64,000 nt of DNA from Zunongwangia pacifica (GTDB lineage: Bacteria; Bacteroidota; Bacteroidia; Flavobacteriales; Flavobacteriaceae), in assembly GCF_023499215.1 (NCBI RefSeq), contig NZ_JAKHSK010000004.1, forward strand, positions 170,010 to 234,009. The letters are read 5' to 3'. The translations under genes and the position numbers were made by a program. Under the pieces are notes generated by a model, which saw nothing but the letters and a program-made list of their open reading frames with translations, was not told the DNA's origin and did no database searches. This document shows positions 53,501-62,184 of the stretch, piece by piece (the stretch's first letter is position 1; every line of letters starts with the position of its first letter).

Positions 53501-54460
53501 AAATATTGTGCTGAGTTCAGAATTAATAACTTCTCCATTGACCAGTTTTAGCTTTTCTATGGATTTTTTGCTAGATAAGGACGTATCTATTTTCATAATC
53601 CCTTTAGGGGTGGTAATCCAAATATTACGGTTCCAATCGATGCTTAATGTATTTAGAAAATGATCTGTTTTAAGAAGCATTTCCCATTTTCCGGTCTTTA
53701 TATTCAAGCGGTGCGCAATACCTAAACTATCACCATTTCTTAATTGATAGATGTACTCTTTATCTGGAACGACCAGTAAGGTATTGTGATAAGGTTCATT
53801 TTTGATTGAATTTTGAAAAACCTTAATTTTTTTGGAAGTTAGGTTGTGAGCTTCTACCTGCCCTGAACGATAAAATAGAAAAACCTGGTTTTTAGCCACC
53901 GTAAGATCGTAAAGTGGATCACCTTCGGGTAATTTATTAATAAAAACCGAAGCCTTTTCTTTATCCTTGGGTTTAAAAAACAACTTTCCACTTTCTCCTT
54001 TATACCAGAAATCTTTATTGGGATCTATAAAAAAATCGGTCACTTTTTCAGTTACTCCCATTTTCCGAAAAATTTGTTCCACATGGGTTACAAATTTTTC
54101 TTTTTTCATGTCGATATACTTAAGTGAATGCGTATTTTTCAGCCAAATACCATCGTTAGGGCCAATGTAAAGACGGTGATAGCCAGAATAATCTGAAAGT
54201 TCATAATCTTTATCCTCATTATAATGCATATAGGTAAAAGAGGTGCCATTGTAAATGTCTACCAGCCCTTCTGTAACAATCACCATCCTGCCATCACTTA
54301 ACTGACCAATGCTGCGTACCCTGTTTCCAGATAAACCGTCGCTTGCATTTATTTCTGAAAAAACATACTGTGACGACTGTGGGTATAAAAATTCAACAGA
54401 AAAAATTAGAAAGATAAAAACCTTTAAAGTCCGGCGAAACCAGTCTCTAAGAAGATACAT
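50537..54460 (-). CDS. Hybrid two-component system regulator (HTCS) of the polysaccharide locus
   Basis: A 1307-residue one-protein sensor and regulator. I prefer the ATG at 54460 to the GTG at 54484. The order is signal/anchor (about 5-28), two periplasmic seven-bladed propellers made of Reg_prop repeats (for example IWIGTLNRGLLYY, CWMGTTNGLYV, IWTATQDGLSVW, IWVATSNGLSCV), a Y_Y_Y domain (KYQLEGIDENWQEI), a membrane segment (YFLLILLIIYLSFSLLL), histidine kinase with His832 (SHELKTPLS) and ATPase blocks NLLSNAFKFT and GTGIGLHLVK, receiver with Asp1111 (VISDIMMPVMSG) and a C-terminal AraC-type HTH (YSVQQLSSDLNMDRTGLFRKI). HTCS proteins bind an oligosaccharide in the periplasm and activate the adjacent susCD/glycosidase genes, here GH31-susC-susD downstream on the same strand. 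Confidence 0.95.
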   Translation of the reverse strand: MYLLRDWFRRTLKVFIFLIFSVEFLYPQSSQYVFSEINASDGLSGNRVRSIGQLSDGRMVIVTEGLVDIYNGTSFTYMHYNEDKDYELSDYSGYHRLYIGPNDGIWLKNTHSLKYIDMKKEKFVTHVEQIFRKMGVTEKVTDFFIDPNKDFWYKGESGKLFFKPKDKEKASVFINKLPEGDPLYDLTVAKNQVFLFYRSGQVEAHNLTSKKIKVFQNSIKNEPYHNTLLVVPDKEYIYQLRNGDSLGIAHRLNIKTGKWEMLLKTDHFLNTLSIDWNRNIWITTPKGIMKIDTSLSSKKSIEKLKLVNGEVINSELSTIFFDKNKGIWIGTLNRGLLYYHRDRFKFRNIGHQFFPFASEKDIVINGFSQFKNNVLVATDNGLFSYDPKIMKIERFSGFPTEIKCRFIFTEGDNCWMGTTNGLYVANEHTFKKLKTPFLQAYQYILTPDHQYLLATNLGLFLLNPKNNSIEPVTEKLAPIFDISRIDSNHYAGVSREGLFIFNLKENSIQTAKTNPEIRFFRQNNQKINDLYTDNRGWIWTATQDGLSVWKPKQNKLKHFYAKDGLVNNSIQSIIEDDKRQIWVATSNGLSCVHIDDEEKNPAFFFTNYNQYDGVVDFEFVEKSVLKMENGHLLWGGLDGFNIFDPAKNRLEKTKLAKPVFTQLDLFGKPVSPGQEFDGKTILDQAIQYTSGITLKHKQNFFSLSFSGLNYTNVSKTKYKYQLEGIDENWQEIAPDKGLGKASYTGLSPGNYILKVVSSSNGTLWSDVALLHIHILPPWWKTWPAYVSYFLLILLIIYLSFSLLLKFQKEKLKTKQSEELRALKDQFFTNVSHELKTPLSLIITPLTSILKTENGTNRSKLVKIHQSATELLQLVNQLLDVRKIETTGKLSINSDCCQLHQLLKNTTQPFKELARHKGLNFKREIPKEETLIFIDNDKFKKIVSNLLSNAFKFTPQDGKVTFTAKLDGDILKIKVIDNGKGIAKEEIPKIFDRYYRSAPESENTGTGIGLHLVKTYIELLRGTIELASTPGKGSTFALSIPIKINIPEPPKFPTSYKNVEERFSILIVEDHPDFQDFLFTELQEDFNIYTAKNGLEGLELVKKHHPDLVISDIMMPVMSGITLCHTIKNDIEISHIPVILLSARSSEESKLKGFEAKADAYIGKPFNLEILKQRIQNLVQEQQSRKEVFKNSPKIKPDEITIGKTDSLFMEKALQQVHKNMENSAYSVQQLSSDLNMDRTGLFRKIKAITGLSPTAFIRSIKLKHARQLLEEGKSVSEVSVKVGFSSLSYFGKCFQQEYGKKPSDYKN

Positions 54461-54524
54461 TCGTGTAGGGTTAGAAATATGCACTTTAAATTTGTTCTGT
54501 TAAGTTGTAGCGCAAAAATGGAAT

Positions 54525-54532
54525 CAAAAATA
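54525..54532 (-). promoter_or_regulatory. Candidate -7 box (TATTTTTG) for the HTCS gene
   Basis: On the minus strand the bases read TATTTTTG, matching TAnnTTTG, about 65 bases before the chosen ATG at 54460. No matching -33 box was found. Confidence 0.38.
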
Positions 54533-54799
54533 GATAGCGGTTTTTATGAAGCGCTTTATTTTATGATTCATAAAATCATCTAATTGTTTAGGTTAAATAT
54601 ACAAATGTTATTTGAACATTTATTTTTACTCGAAAATAGGGATCAGGATGCCCCGAAATGAAAATGATTTTAGCACAAATGCCTCCTGGATTTGGCGTTA
54701 GGGAGTTTACGATTAGCCTGAATTCGATTATTATAATCATTTTGGATCATTGAGTGAATTTTCAAGGAAAAATTGTATCGAAATGCTGCCAAAATGGAA

Positions 54800-54840
54800 G
54801 CTTCGATATAAATTCTTTTGCAAATATTTCACTCAGCCTC
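54800..54840 (+). repeat. Degenerate TCGATA...CACTCAGCC hairpin element
   Basis: GCTTCGATATAAATTC at the left and TTTCACTCAGCCTCC at the right match the borders of the elements at 3251, 3607, 5443 and 5824, with a different inner stem. This places the same family about 49 kb from the other copies. Confidence 0.6.
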
Positions 54841-54908
54841 CGGGATCATTTTAAATCGAAGTCGGGTTATTATATAAAATTAATCCTATAATCTGGTTTT
54901 AAATAAAA

Positions 54909-54938
54909 ACCCCATTCTTATCAATTTAAGAATGGGGT
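54909..54938 (-). terminator. Intrinsic terminator after the M16 peptidase gene
   Basis: Perfect 12-base arms ACCCCATTCTTA (54909-54920) and TAAGAATGGGGT (54927-54938) with a 6-base loop; on the minus strand it runs into a T tract. Confidence 0.88.
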
Positions 54939-54962
54939 ATAAGTTGTAAGATGTTGGTAAAA

Positions 54963-57779
54963 TTATTCTTGTTTAGGATTTAAAAGGATGGGTTTTCCAA
55001 AGCCCAGTTGTTCTAATTTGTCTAATTGCGTTTCGGCATCACCCACAATTAGATAATACATTCTGTTGGGATTGATGTATTTTTTTGCCAGATCCTGAAT
55101 TTCGAGAATATCCAGATTATTCACTAAATCTTCTCGTTGTTTAATATAATCGTAATCACGGTCGTAATTACTAATTTCACTTAGCATATTTAGTTTAGCA
55201 TCTAAGGTTTCAAACTTACGCATGTTACTTTTTATCATGTAGCTTTTGGTAACATCGAGATCATACTGATTGAAACTCTCTGGATAATCCTTCAATATTT
55301 CCTTTACAAGCTTAGCCGCATCGTCTGTAATATTGGTTCTCACGCCGGTAGAAACCATAAACGGGCCTACATATTTATCTCCAAAAAATCCAGATCTAAT
55401 GCCGTAAGTATAACCTTTACCTTCCCGTAATTGCTGCGTAAGCTGTGACGCAAAACTACCACCACCTAGACGATAATTCATTACTTCGGCGGGATAAAAA
55501 TCTTTATTTGTCGCGGCCATTGCCGGTGATCCGAATCTAAAAACAGACTGTTTTGCTCCTGGCATATCGTAAAAATATACCTTCGATTTTCGTGGAAGCT
55601 CAGGCTCAGGAATCTTAGGCAACTGCACATTTTTAGCCGGCCAGTTGGCAGAAAGTGATTTTAAAGCATCGGTAGCCTGATGTTGGTCTACCGCACCAAC
55701 CACTAAAAATTTGGTGCGTTGCGGAGTTAAATTCTCTTTGTAATAATCTCTTATATCCTGAAGGTTAATAGTTTCAACACTCAACTTTGTTCCAAGCGTA
55801 TTTTTTGATAATATGCTTCTTTCCCCATAAATCAGTTTTTGAAATTCGAGATTCGCAATAACATTTGGGTTTGCTTTTTCTTCTTCCAGCTCACTAAGTA
55901 CCTGTTGTTTTGCAAGTTTAAATTCTTTTTCGTCCCATCGGGGTTGCAAGAGGATTTCTTCAACCAGCGCAATGGTTTCTATAAAGTTTTTAGCTAAAGT
56001 ACTGCCAGAAATACTAATTTGCGTTTTGCCCGCATTAATGCTAATATTGGCACCTAGTAAAGCGATGGCTTCTTCTAATTCTTCCGGAGTTTTATTCGCA
56101 GTGCCTTCTCCTAAAATTTTTGCCAGTAAATTAGAGACTCCCGTTTTGTTTGGGTTTTCTAACAGTAATCCGCCATCCATCTGAAATTCAAATTTTACTA
56201 AAGGAACTTCGTTATTGGTGATCCCATACACCTGCATGCCAGAAGGCATAAAATCTTTCCAAACTTCAGGAGTTGTAAGCTGAGGTGTTGCGGCATAAGG
56301 CGGCTCTAAACTTCTATTGAAGTTGGAAGGTGTTTTTTCGTAATCGGCTTGTTGGGATGCATTAAAATCCTCTTCAGCATCTTCAACGATTTCCTCTTCT
56401 TCAATTTCTGCAGGTTCAGAATTTTCCAGTGCTAATGCTTTTTCTCCTTTTGGAACAAAACTCGTAGCCACATAATTTTGGTCTTTAATATAGATATTAA
56501 ACACGCGCATTACATCGTCTTGACTTACCGCCAGGAGCTTATCCATTTCTTTATTAATAAAATTAGGATCGTTAGCAAAAATCTGATATTGGGCTAATTG
56601 AAAGCCTTTTCCAAGTACGCTGCTAATGCTATTGTAAAAATTGGTTTCCTGCCCGGCTTTTATGCGTTTAAGGTCTTTTTCTGAAATTCCGCTTTTGGCA
56701 AATTCAGCAAAAGTTTCTTTAATGGCCGCAGCTACACTATCTAGATCTTTGCCCTCGTAAGCTCTAACCTGTAGTATAAGTTCTCCGGCAAGTTCATCGG
56801 TATAATTATCCATTGCTATCGATCCTGTTAGTTCTTTTTCTTCTACTAACTTTTTGTAAAGCGGAGCGTTTTTACCGCTGCTTAAATATTCAGCAAGAAT
56901 AGAAAGGGCATACGAATCTTCGTGATAAGAATAAACACTGGGCCAGGCCATGGTTAATTCGGGTAGCCGCGCAAAATTATCTTCGTAATAAAGTTTTTTG
57001 GTCTCTTTTAGATCAACCAACTGCTTTTCCTGTCTTTCTATTTCTTTGCCTGAAGGGATTTCATCAAAATATTTGTGCACCCATTTTTTTGCCTGTTCTT
57101 TATCAAAATCGCCGGCAATTGTTAAGATTACATTATTAGGAACATACCATTGATTATAAAAATCTTTTACATCCTGAAGTGTAGCATTTTGTAAATCTTC
57201 TAAACTGCCAATTACCTGCCAATTATAGGGATGATCTTTTGGATATAGATTTTTGTCGATCACAACCATGGTATGTCCATAAGGACGGTTATCATAACTT
57301 TGGCGTTTTTCATTTTTAACTACCTGCTTTTCTTTGGCTAAAACCGGCTCGGTTACGGTATTGATAAAGAATCCTAATTTATCGGCTTCTGCCCAGATCA
57401 TTTTTTCCAGTGCATCTTTAGGGACGGTCTGGAAAAAGTTGGTACGATCCCGACTGGTAGAACCATTAGCACCAGAACCGCCAATTCTCGCACTCATTTT
57501 ATCGAGCCCGCCTTTACCAAGATTTTCAGATTCCAGAAATAATAAATGCTCGAATAAATGGGCAAAACCGGTACGGTTTTCTTTCTCCCTGGCCGATCCT
57601 ACATGCGCGGTAAGCGCAACGGCCACTACAGGATCTGAATGATCGGTATGCAGGATCACGGTAAGGCCATTAGACAGTGTGAAACTTTCGAAGTTTACTT
57701 TTAGTGAATTATCTTCCTGCGCTTTTGCTGTAAAAACAGTCAAAAAACACAAAAAAGTAACTATTTTTTTGAATTTCAT
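54963..57779 (-). CDS. M16-family zinc metallopeptidase (two-domain, secreted)
   Basis: A 938-residue periplasmic insulinase/pitrilysin-type protease with signal peptide MKFKKIVTFLCFLTVFTAKA. The inverted zinc motif HxxEH is His74-x-x-Glu77-His78 (HLFEHLLF), with Glu157 (KNEKRQ) as the third ligand. Two M16 repeats are present: the first (about 30-450) is catalytic, the second (about 505-930) lacks the HxxEH and forms the other half of the chamber (GGLLLENPNKTGVSNLLAKI, RLGGGSFASQLTQQLREGKG). An acidic linker (about 460-480) joins them. It degrades peptides. Upstream, a 49-base heptamer array lies 16 bases before the start codon. The M14 peptidase gene precedes it on the same strand. Confidence 0.92.
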   Translation of the reverse strand: MKFKKIVTFLCFLTVFTAKAQEDNSLKVNFESFTLSNGLTVILHTDHSDPVVAVALTAHVGSAREKENRTGFAHLFEHLLFLESENLGKGGLDKMSARIGGSGANGSTSRDRTNFFQTVPKDALEKMIWAEADKLGFFINTVTEPVLAKEKQVVKNEKRQSYDNRPYGHTMVVIDKNLYPKDHPYNWQVIGSLEDLQNATLQDVKDFYNQWYVPNNVILTIAGDFDKEQAKKWVHKYFDEIPSGKEIERQEKQLVDLKETKKLYYEDNFARLPELTMAWPSVYSYHEDSYALSILAEYLSSGKNAPLYKKLVEEKELTGSIAMDNYTDELAGELILQVRAYEGKDLDSVAAAIKETFAEFAKSGISEKDLKRIKAGQETNFYNSISSVLGKGFQLAQYQIFANDPNFINKEMDKLLAVSQDDVMRVFNIYIKDQNYVATSFVPKGEKALALENSEPAEIEEEEIVEDAEEDFNASQQADYEKTPSNFNRSLEPPYAATPQLTTPEVWKDFMPSGMQVYGITNNEVPLVKFEFQMDGGLLLENPNKTGVSNLLAKILGEGTANKTPEELEEAIALLGANISINAGKTQISISGSTLAKNFIETIALVEEILLQPRWDEKEFKLAKQQVLSELEEEKANPNVIANLEFQKLIYGERSILSKNTLGTKLSVETINLQDIRDYYKENLTPQRTKFLVVGAVDQHQATDALKSLSANWPAKNVQLPKIPEPELPRKSKVYFYDMPGAKQSVFRFGSPAMAATNKDFYPAEVMNYRLGGGSFASQLTQQLREGKGYTYGIRSGFFGDKYVGPFMVSTGVRTNITDDAAKLVKEILKDYPESFNQYDLDVTKSYMIKSNMRKFETLDAKLNMLSEISNYDRDYDYIKQREDLVNNLDILEIQDLAKKYINPNRMYYLIVGDAETQLDKLEQLGFGKPILLNPKQE

Positions 57780-57795
57780 TTCTTACAATTTAATT

Positions 57796-57844
57796 TTCAG
57801 CATTCAGCATTCAGCATTCAGCATTCAGCATTCAGCATTCAGCA
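57796..57844. repeat. Seven perfect tandem copies of TTCAGCA
   Basis: The 7-base unit repeats without a mismatch from 57796 to 57844. It lies between the M14 and M16 peptidase genes and ends 16 bases before the M16 ATG, so it occupies the leader or promoter of that gene. Confidence 0.97.
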
Positions 57845-57901
57845 AGCTTGGTTAGACTTTAAGCTCTAATATCTTAAATCTCATCTCTATTATCTAGAAC
57901 T

Positions 57902-60373
57902 CTACTTCACCATAAATAAAGCGTTGGCAAAAAACAATTTCCCATTTTGCCAGAACGATCTGAATAATGGATTATCTACCATATAAATTACGCTACCCCT
58001 GCCTATATTTTCCTGTGCGAATACCACCGAGTTTTCCAGCGTTTTATAAGCTTCGCTACCAACAAATCCTGAAACAACTTTTGGCTTCTGCATGTAAGCA
58101 ACATTGTACCCGTTGCTCAGTAATCCAAAATTGCTACTGCTTAATTTTAAGCTGAAATATGTGTCATCGTACCCAAAAGCAAGAGGATGTGTATTATCAA
58201 CTGTAGCTTTAACAATACTTCCCGGGCTGTTGTTTTTTATACTCTCCCTGGTTCTCATGTTGTACGGAGTAAGATTTGGGGTATCAGTATCCTCTTTATC
58301 GGTTTCAATTTTATTTTCTTTAATGCTAAAACCATCTTTACCGGCAAAGAAACCAACCGCTCTGCCAATGGTGATTAATTTGCCACCACTATGCACAAAG
58401 TCCTGAATTTTATTTACACCGGCATCGCCTAAAACTTCGCTGTAAAACCCTTCAGGAACGATTAAAACATCGTAAGAACTAAGATCGATTCTATTGAAAT
58501 ATTCTGTGCCAATTGCGGTTACCGGATAGTTTAATTCCTGCTCAAAGAAATACCAGAGCTCCCCATAATTTAGCGAAGAAGTCCCTTCACCTCTAAGTAC
58601 GGCAATTTTAGGAGTACCGATTAATTTTACATCTGGAGAACCAAAATCGGGCCCGCTGGTTGCAAAACTGGTATTCGCTACGGTTAATTCTCTTTTAAAT
58701 TTATTTGCGGTTTCAACCACAATTTCATTGAAATCCTCAAGGTTCTTATTGTCACTTTTGGTAATAATTAAGCTACCGGCATTAAATTTTTCCCCTTCTG
58801 AAGAAAAAGGAAGTTCACTAAATCTAACTTTTACTTCCTGTTTTAATAAGGCCGCTAAAAATTCGGCATCCTTAAGGCTATTCCAATGCACAATATACCC
58901 GGCACCTTCAGCATTTACAGTATTATTAATATTCGGTGTTTTCGTAGTGTTTTTTCCAACATATGCTTTTTTACTTGCAACGGCATCCAAACCATAAGCA
59001 TAGGGTAAACTCCAGGCCGTAATATCGTAGGTAACCGAGTCGTTTAGCGCTGTTGTAGGTTCAAAAAGAACTTCAACCATGTGGCCTTTTGGCTGCTGTG
59101 TGCTTACCAGTAAGGTGTTATCTGTAGTGGTTAAATTTCCATCTTTATTTTCAGTAAAACTATATCCAGAAATTCTTTCACCTTTATTTGCTGTAGTGTA
59201 TTTAATATCGTGGCGATCTAATAATTCTTTTAAATCATCAATTTTATCTTTATTGCCATTCAGCGCAAAAGTTTGATATTTTCGATCAAGATCGCTAAAA
59301 TAATTACTGAATTCTTCTGAGAGTTCTTCCGCATTTTTTGAAGCCATTTCTACGGTAGATATTCCAGTAGTAAAATGGTGGTCAATGCGATCTTTTAAAG
59401 TTAATGTGTAGCCCTGGTCGGTTTCAATTCCCAATCCGCTACGGCCATGCCCAGCCTGCTCATACGTCATCCCAATTGCTCCCATGTAGGTAGGGTAGGT
59501 GTCGCCATAGCTTGGGTAAAGCAAATCAAAACTCTCTTTTGTAAAAAATAGCCATCCTTCTTTATCAAAATATTTAGCGTTGTTTTTACCAATTCTTGTT
59601 TGGAAATCTCTCTGAAATGGAGTGATGATATCGTGAAACGGCTCGGCTGCCGGAGCAAAGTAATAAGGATTATTAATTCCCTGCTCATGGAAATCGACAT
59701 GAATATGTGGCATCCATTGATTATAGATTTTTAAACGGTTTTGGGTTTCTACCTGTGTAGCCCAAACCCAGTCACGGTTTAGGTCGTATAAATAATGGTT
59801 TGGTCGGCCACTCGGCCAGGGTTCGTAATGTTCTGCGGCATCTTGTGACGTGTTAAAAGGCGTTTGTTTCACCTGATTGTACCAGTTGGCATAACGATCA
59901 CGACCATCTGGGTTTACACAAGGGTCTATAATAACGATGGTGTTTTTTAACCAATCTTGCTTCTCTGTAATAAGGTGATAAAGTGTTTTCATCGAAGCTT
60001 CTGTACTGGAAGCTTCGTTACCATGTACGTTATAACTTAACCAGACGATGGCTTTATCGATTGTGGCGGTGCCCTCTAAAATTCCGGTTTGGCGTAGGTG
60101 ATTTTTTCTAATTTCCTCGATGTTCCCAAGATTTTCTTCCGTAGAAATCACCGCGTAGGTAAGTGGGCGTCTTTCATTGGTTTTCCCGTAGGTGTGATAA
60201 GTCACTAAAGGAGAATTTTTGGCGATATATTCAAAATAATTTACCACATCGGCATGTCTTGAAAATTGACTTCCAAGTTCGTACCCTAAAAATTCTGAAG
60301 GCGATTTTAGCTGCGCATTTCCGCTTAAAAAGCTAAGGACCGCAAAGGTAATTAAGAGTATTTTATTCTTCAT
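57902..60373 (-). CDS. M14-family zinc carboxypeptidase
   Basis: An 823-residue secreted peptidase. I start it at the ATG at 60373, where a signal peptide begins (MKNKILLITFAVLSFLSGNAQ). Zinc ligands are His117 and Glu120 in NVHGNEASS and His229 in HVDFHEQG; the DPCVNPDGRDRYANW block is typical of M14. The catalytic domain covers about residues 25-370. The C-terminal half (about 500-820) has sandwich and glutamine-amidotransferase-like features (YDVLIVPEGFYSEVL, FVHSGGKLITIGRAVGFFAG). It cleaves C-terminal residues from peptides or cell-wall material; substrate not determinable. It is followed by the M16 gene after 122 bases and is divergent from bshC. Confidence 0.9.
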   Translation of the reverse strand: MKNKILLITFAVLSFLSGNAQLKSPSEFLGYELGSQFSRHADVVNYFEYIAKNSPLVTYHTYGKTNERRPLTYAVISTEENLGNIEEIRKNHLRQTGILEGTATIDKAIVWLSYNVHGNEASSTEASMKTLYHLITEKQDWLKNTIVIIDPCVNPDGRDRYANWYNQVKQTPFNTSQDAAEHYEPWPSGRPNHYLYDLNRDWVWATQVETQNRLKIYNQWMPHIHVDFHEQGINNPYYFAPAAEPFHDIITPFQRDFQTRIGKNNAKYFDKEGWLFFTKESFDLLYPSYGDTYPTYMGAIGMTYEQAGHGRSGLGIETDQGYTLTLKDRIDHHFTTGISTVEMASKNAEELSEEFSNYFSDLDRKYQTFALNGNKDKIDDLKELLDRHDIKYTTANKGERISGYSFTENKDGNLTTTDNTLLVSTQQPKGHMVEVLFEPTTALNDSVTYDITAWSLPYAYGLDAVASKKAYVGKNTTKTPNINNTVNAEGAGYIVHWNSLKDAEFLAALLKQEVKVRFSELPFSSEGEKFNAGSLIITKSDNKNLEDFNEIVVETANKFKRELTVANTSFATSGPDFGSPDVKLIGTPKIAVLRGEGTSSLNYGELWYFFEQELNYPVTAIGTEYFNRIDLSSYDVLIVPEGFYSEVLGDAGVNKIQDFVHSGGKLITIGRAVGFFAGKDGFSIKENKIETDKEDTDTPNLTPYNMRTRESIKNNSPGSIVKATVDNTHPLAFGYDDTYFSLKLSSSNFGLLSNGYNVAYMQKPKVVSGFVGSEAYKTLENSVVFAQENIGRGSVIYMVDNPLFRSFWQNGKLFFANALFMVK

Positions 60374-60540
60374 AAAATTGGTAAGAGGTTTAATTAATTT
60401 TAGTAAATGGCCTGAGGGTAAACCCATGAGCCACCCCGATCCTGTGAGGGTACCGGGGCATTTAACTCTCGATTATCGAGTAAAGATAGAGCACACGGGC
60501 GAATTAACTAAAATTTAGTGTATAAAAGTTATATCTTCGG

Positions 60541-60548
60541 TATCTTTG
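60541..60548 (+). promoter_or_regulatory. Candidate -7 box (TATCTTTG) for bshC
   Basis: It fits the TAnnTTTG consensus exactly and lies 18 bases before the bshC ATG, in the 193-base divergent gap between the M14 gene and bshC. A TTTAG at 60514-60518 is at roughly the right distance for a weak -33 box. Confidence 0.5.
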
Positions 60549-60566
60549 CAATCTCAAAAAAAGTGT

Positions 60567-62183
60567 ATGCCGATAGATTGTATTTCGTATTCCGAAACCA
60601 ATTATTTTTCCAAACTCATTTTGGATTATCTGGATAAAAAGGAAGAATTATCACCATTTTATAATCGTTTTCCTGAAATTGGAAATTTCGAAGCTCAAAT
60701 TAAAGAAAAGCAACAAAGTTTTCCTTCTGAAAATAGAAGGGTTCTTGTTCAAAGCCTTCAGCAACAATACGAAGGTTTAGAAGTGTCTGAAGCGACTTTA
60801 GCTAATATTGAAGCACTTTCTAAAGACACTACTTTTACCATCACAACGGGACATCAGCTCAATTTATTTACCGGGCCGCTTTATTTTTTATACAAGATCA
60901 TTTCAGTCATAAATCTTACTAAAATTCTTAAAAAAGAGCATCCCGAGTACGATTTTGTGCCAATTTACTGGATGGCTACCGAAGATCATGATTTTGCTGA
61001 GATCAATTATTTCAATTTAAACGGAAAGAAATTTCAGTGGAATTCTGAAGAAAAAGGAGCAGGAATCGATGCGGTAGGTTATTTATCTACGGATGGTTTA
61101 GCTGAAGTTTTCGAACTTTTTGCGGCAGAAATTGGTGGTGGTAAGGATGCTGAATATCTAAAATCCTTATTTAAAAACGCCTATTTAAAGCATGCCAATT
61201 TAACTGAAGCCACGCGTTATTTGGCGAATGAACTTTTTAAGGATTACGGACTTGTAATTATGGGGGCGCAACAACATGAGCTTAAAAAATTATTTATTCC
61301 TTACGCTGAAAATGAATTGCTAGAACAGCGTTCTTTTGAAAATACTAAAGAAAAGACTGAAAAATTATCGAATCTTGGCTATAATGTTCAGGTAAATCCC
61401 CGGGAAATCAACCTGTTTTATCTCAATAATGGCTATCGTGAGCGTATTATAAAGCGAGAGGGTAAATTTTATGTGCACGAAAAGCAAATAGAATGGAGTA
61501 AAGAGGAGATTTTGGCAGAATTGCATGAACATCCGCAATATTTTAGTCCCAATGTGATGATGCGTCCGCTTTATCAGGAAGTAATTTTACCTAATTTATG
61601 CTATATCGGTGGTGGCGGAGAATTAGCGTATTGGTTAGAGCTAAAAGATTATTTTGAAGCTGAAAATGTGCCTTTTCCGATGCTATTATTACGGAATTCA
61701 GCCTTATTACAAACCGAAAAGCAACGGGAGAAAAGGCAGAAATTAGATATTTCGAATAAAGAACTTTTCTTAAAACAGCACGAATTAATCAATAGAAAAG
61801 TGCGCAAAATATCGAATATTGATATTGATTTCAGCAAACAAAAAGAGCATTTGGTACATCAGTTTGCGGCGATGTACAATTTAGCTGAAAAAACCGATAA
61901 ATCTTTTCTTGGTGCGGTGAAAGCGCAGGAAGTAAAACAATTAAAAGGTTTAGACCATCTGGAAAAGAGATTGCTGAAAGCGCAAAAACGAAAGTTGAAA
62001 GATGAGGTAAGCCGAATTGCAGATTTGCAAAATCAACTTTTCCCTAATAAGAGTTTACAGGAACGGCAAAACAATTTTTCTGAAGTATACGCTATTTACG
62101 GTCAGCAGCTTTTAGATACACTTTTTGAGCATTTAAATCCTTTAGAACAACATTTTAAAATTCTCACTTTTGGAACAAAATAA
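60567..62183 (+). CDS. bshC: BshC, bacillithiol biosynthesis cysteine-adding enzyme
   Basis: A 538-residue cytoplasmic protein. I start it at the ATG at 60567 (MPIDCISYSETNYFSKLI) rather than at the TTG at 60546, which overlaps the promoter box. It adds cysteine to glucosaminyl malate in the last step of bacillithiol synthesis. Family landmarks are TGHQLNLFTGPLYFLYKI, WMATEDHDFAEINYF, the CYIGGGGELAYWLELKDYF block and a C-terminal coiled coil rich in Lys, Glu and Gln (about 400-500). Length is typical for BshC. It is followed by a decarboxylase gene after one base, so the two genes are co-transcribed. BshA and BshB are not in the window. Confidence 0.93.
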   Translation: MPIDCISYSETNYFSKLILDYLDKKEELSPFYNRFPEIGNFEAQIKEKQQSFPSENRRVLVQSLQQQYEGLEVSEATLANIEALSKDTTFTITTGHQLNLFTGPLYFLYKIISVINLTKILKKEHPEYDFVPIYWMATEDHDFAEINYFNLNGKKFQWNSEEKGAGIDAVGYLSTDGLAEVFELFAAEIGGGKDAEYLKSLFKNAYLKHANLTEATRYLANELFKDYGLVIMGAQQHELKKLFIPYAENELLEQRSFENTKEKTEKLSNLGYNVQVNPREINLFYLNNGYRERIIKREGKFYVHEKQIEWSKEEILAELHEHPQYFSPNVMMRPLYQEVILPNLCYIGGGGELAYWLELKDYFEAENVPFPMLLLRNSALLQTEKQREKRQKLDISNKELFLKQHELINRKVRKISNIDIDFSKQKEHLVHQFAAMYNLAEKTDKSFLGAVKAQEVKQLKGLDHLEKRLLKAQKRKLKDEVSRIADLQNQLFPNKSLQERQNNFSEVYAIYGQQLLDTLFEHLNPLEQHFKILTFGTK

Positions 62184-62184
62184 A

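Larger units (their letters stand above)
54461..54962. other. Non-coding region upstream of the HTCS gene
   Basis: No gene is visible in 502 bases. It holds a -7-like box for the HTCS gene (54525-54532), a degenerate hairpin element related to the one at 5824 (54800-54840) and the terminator of the M16 gene (54909-54938). Confidence 0.55.

Noticed and set aside
57796..57844. Possible CRISPR array
   Set aside because: The units are seven bases long and directly contiguous without spacers, so it is a simple tandem repeat.
60546..60566. TTG start for bshC
   Set aside because: It overlaps the TATCTTTG promoter box and gives an N-terminus not seen in the family; the ATG at 60567 fits better.
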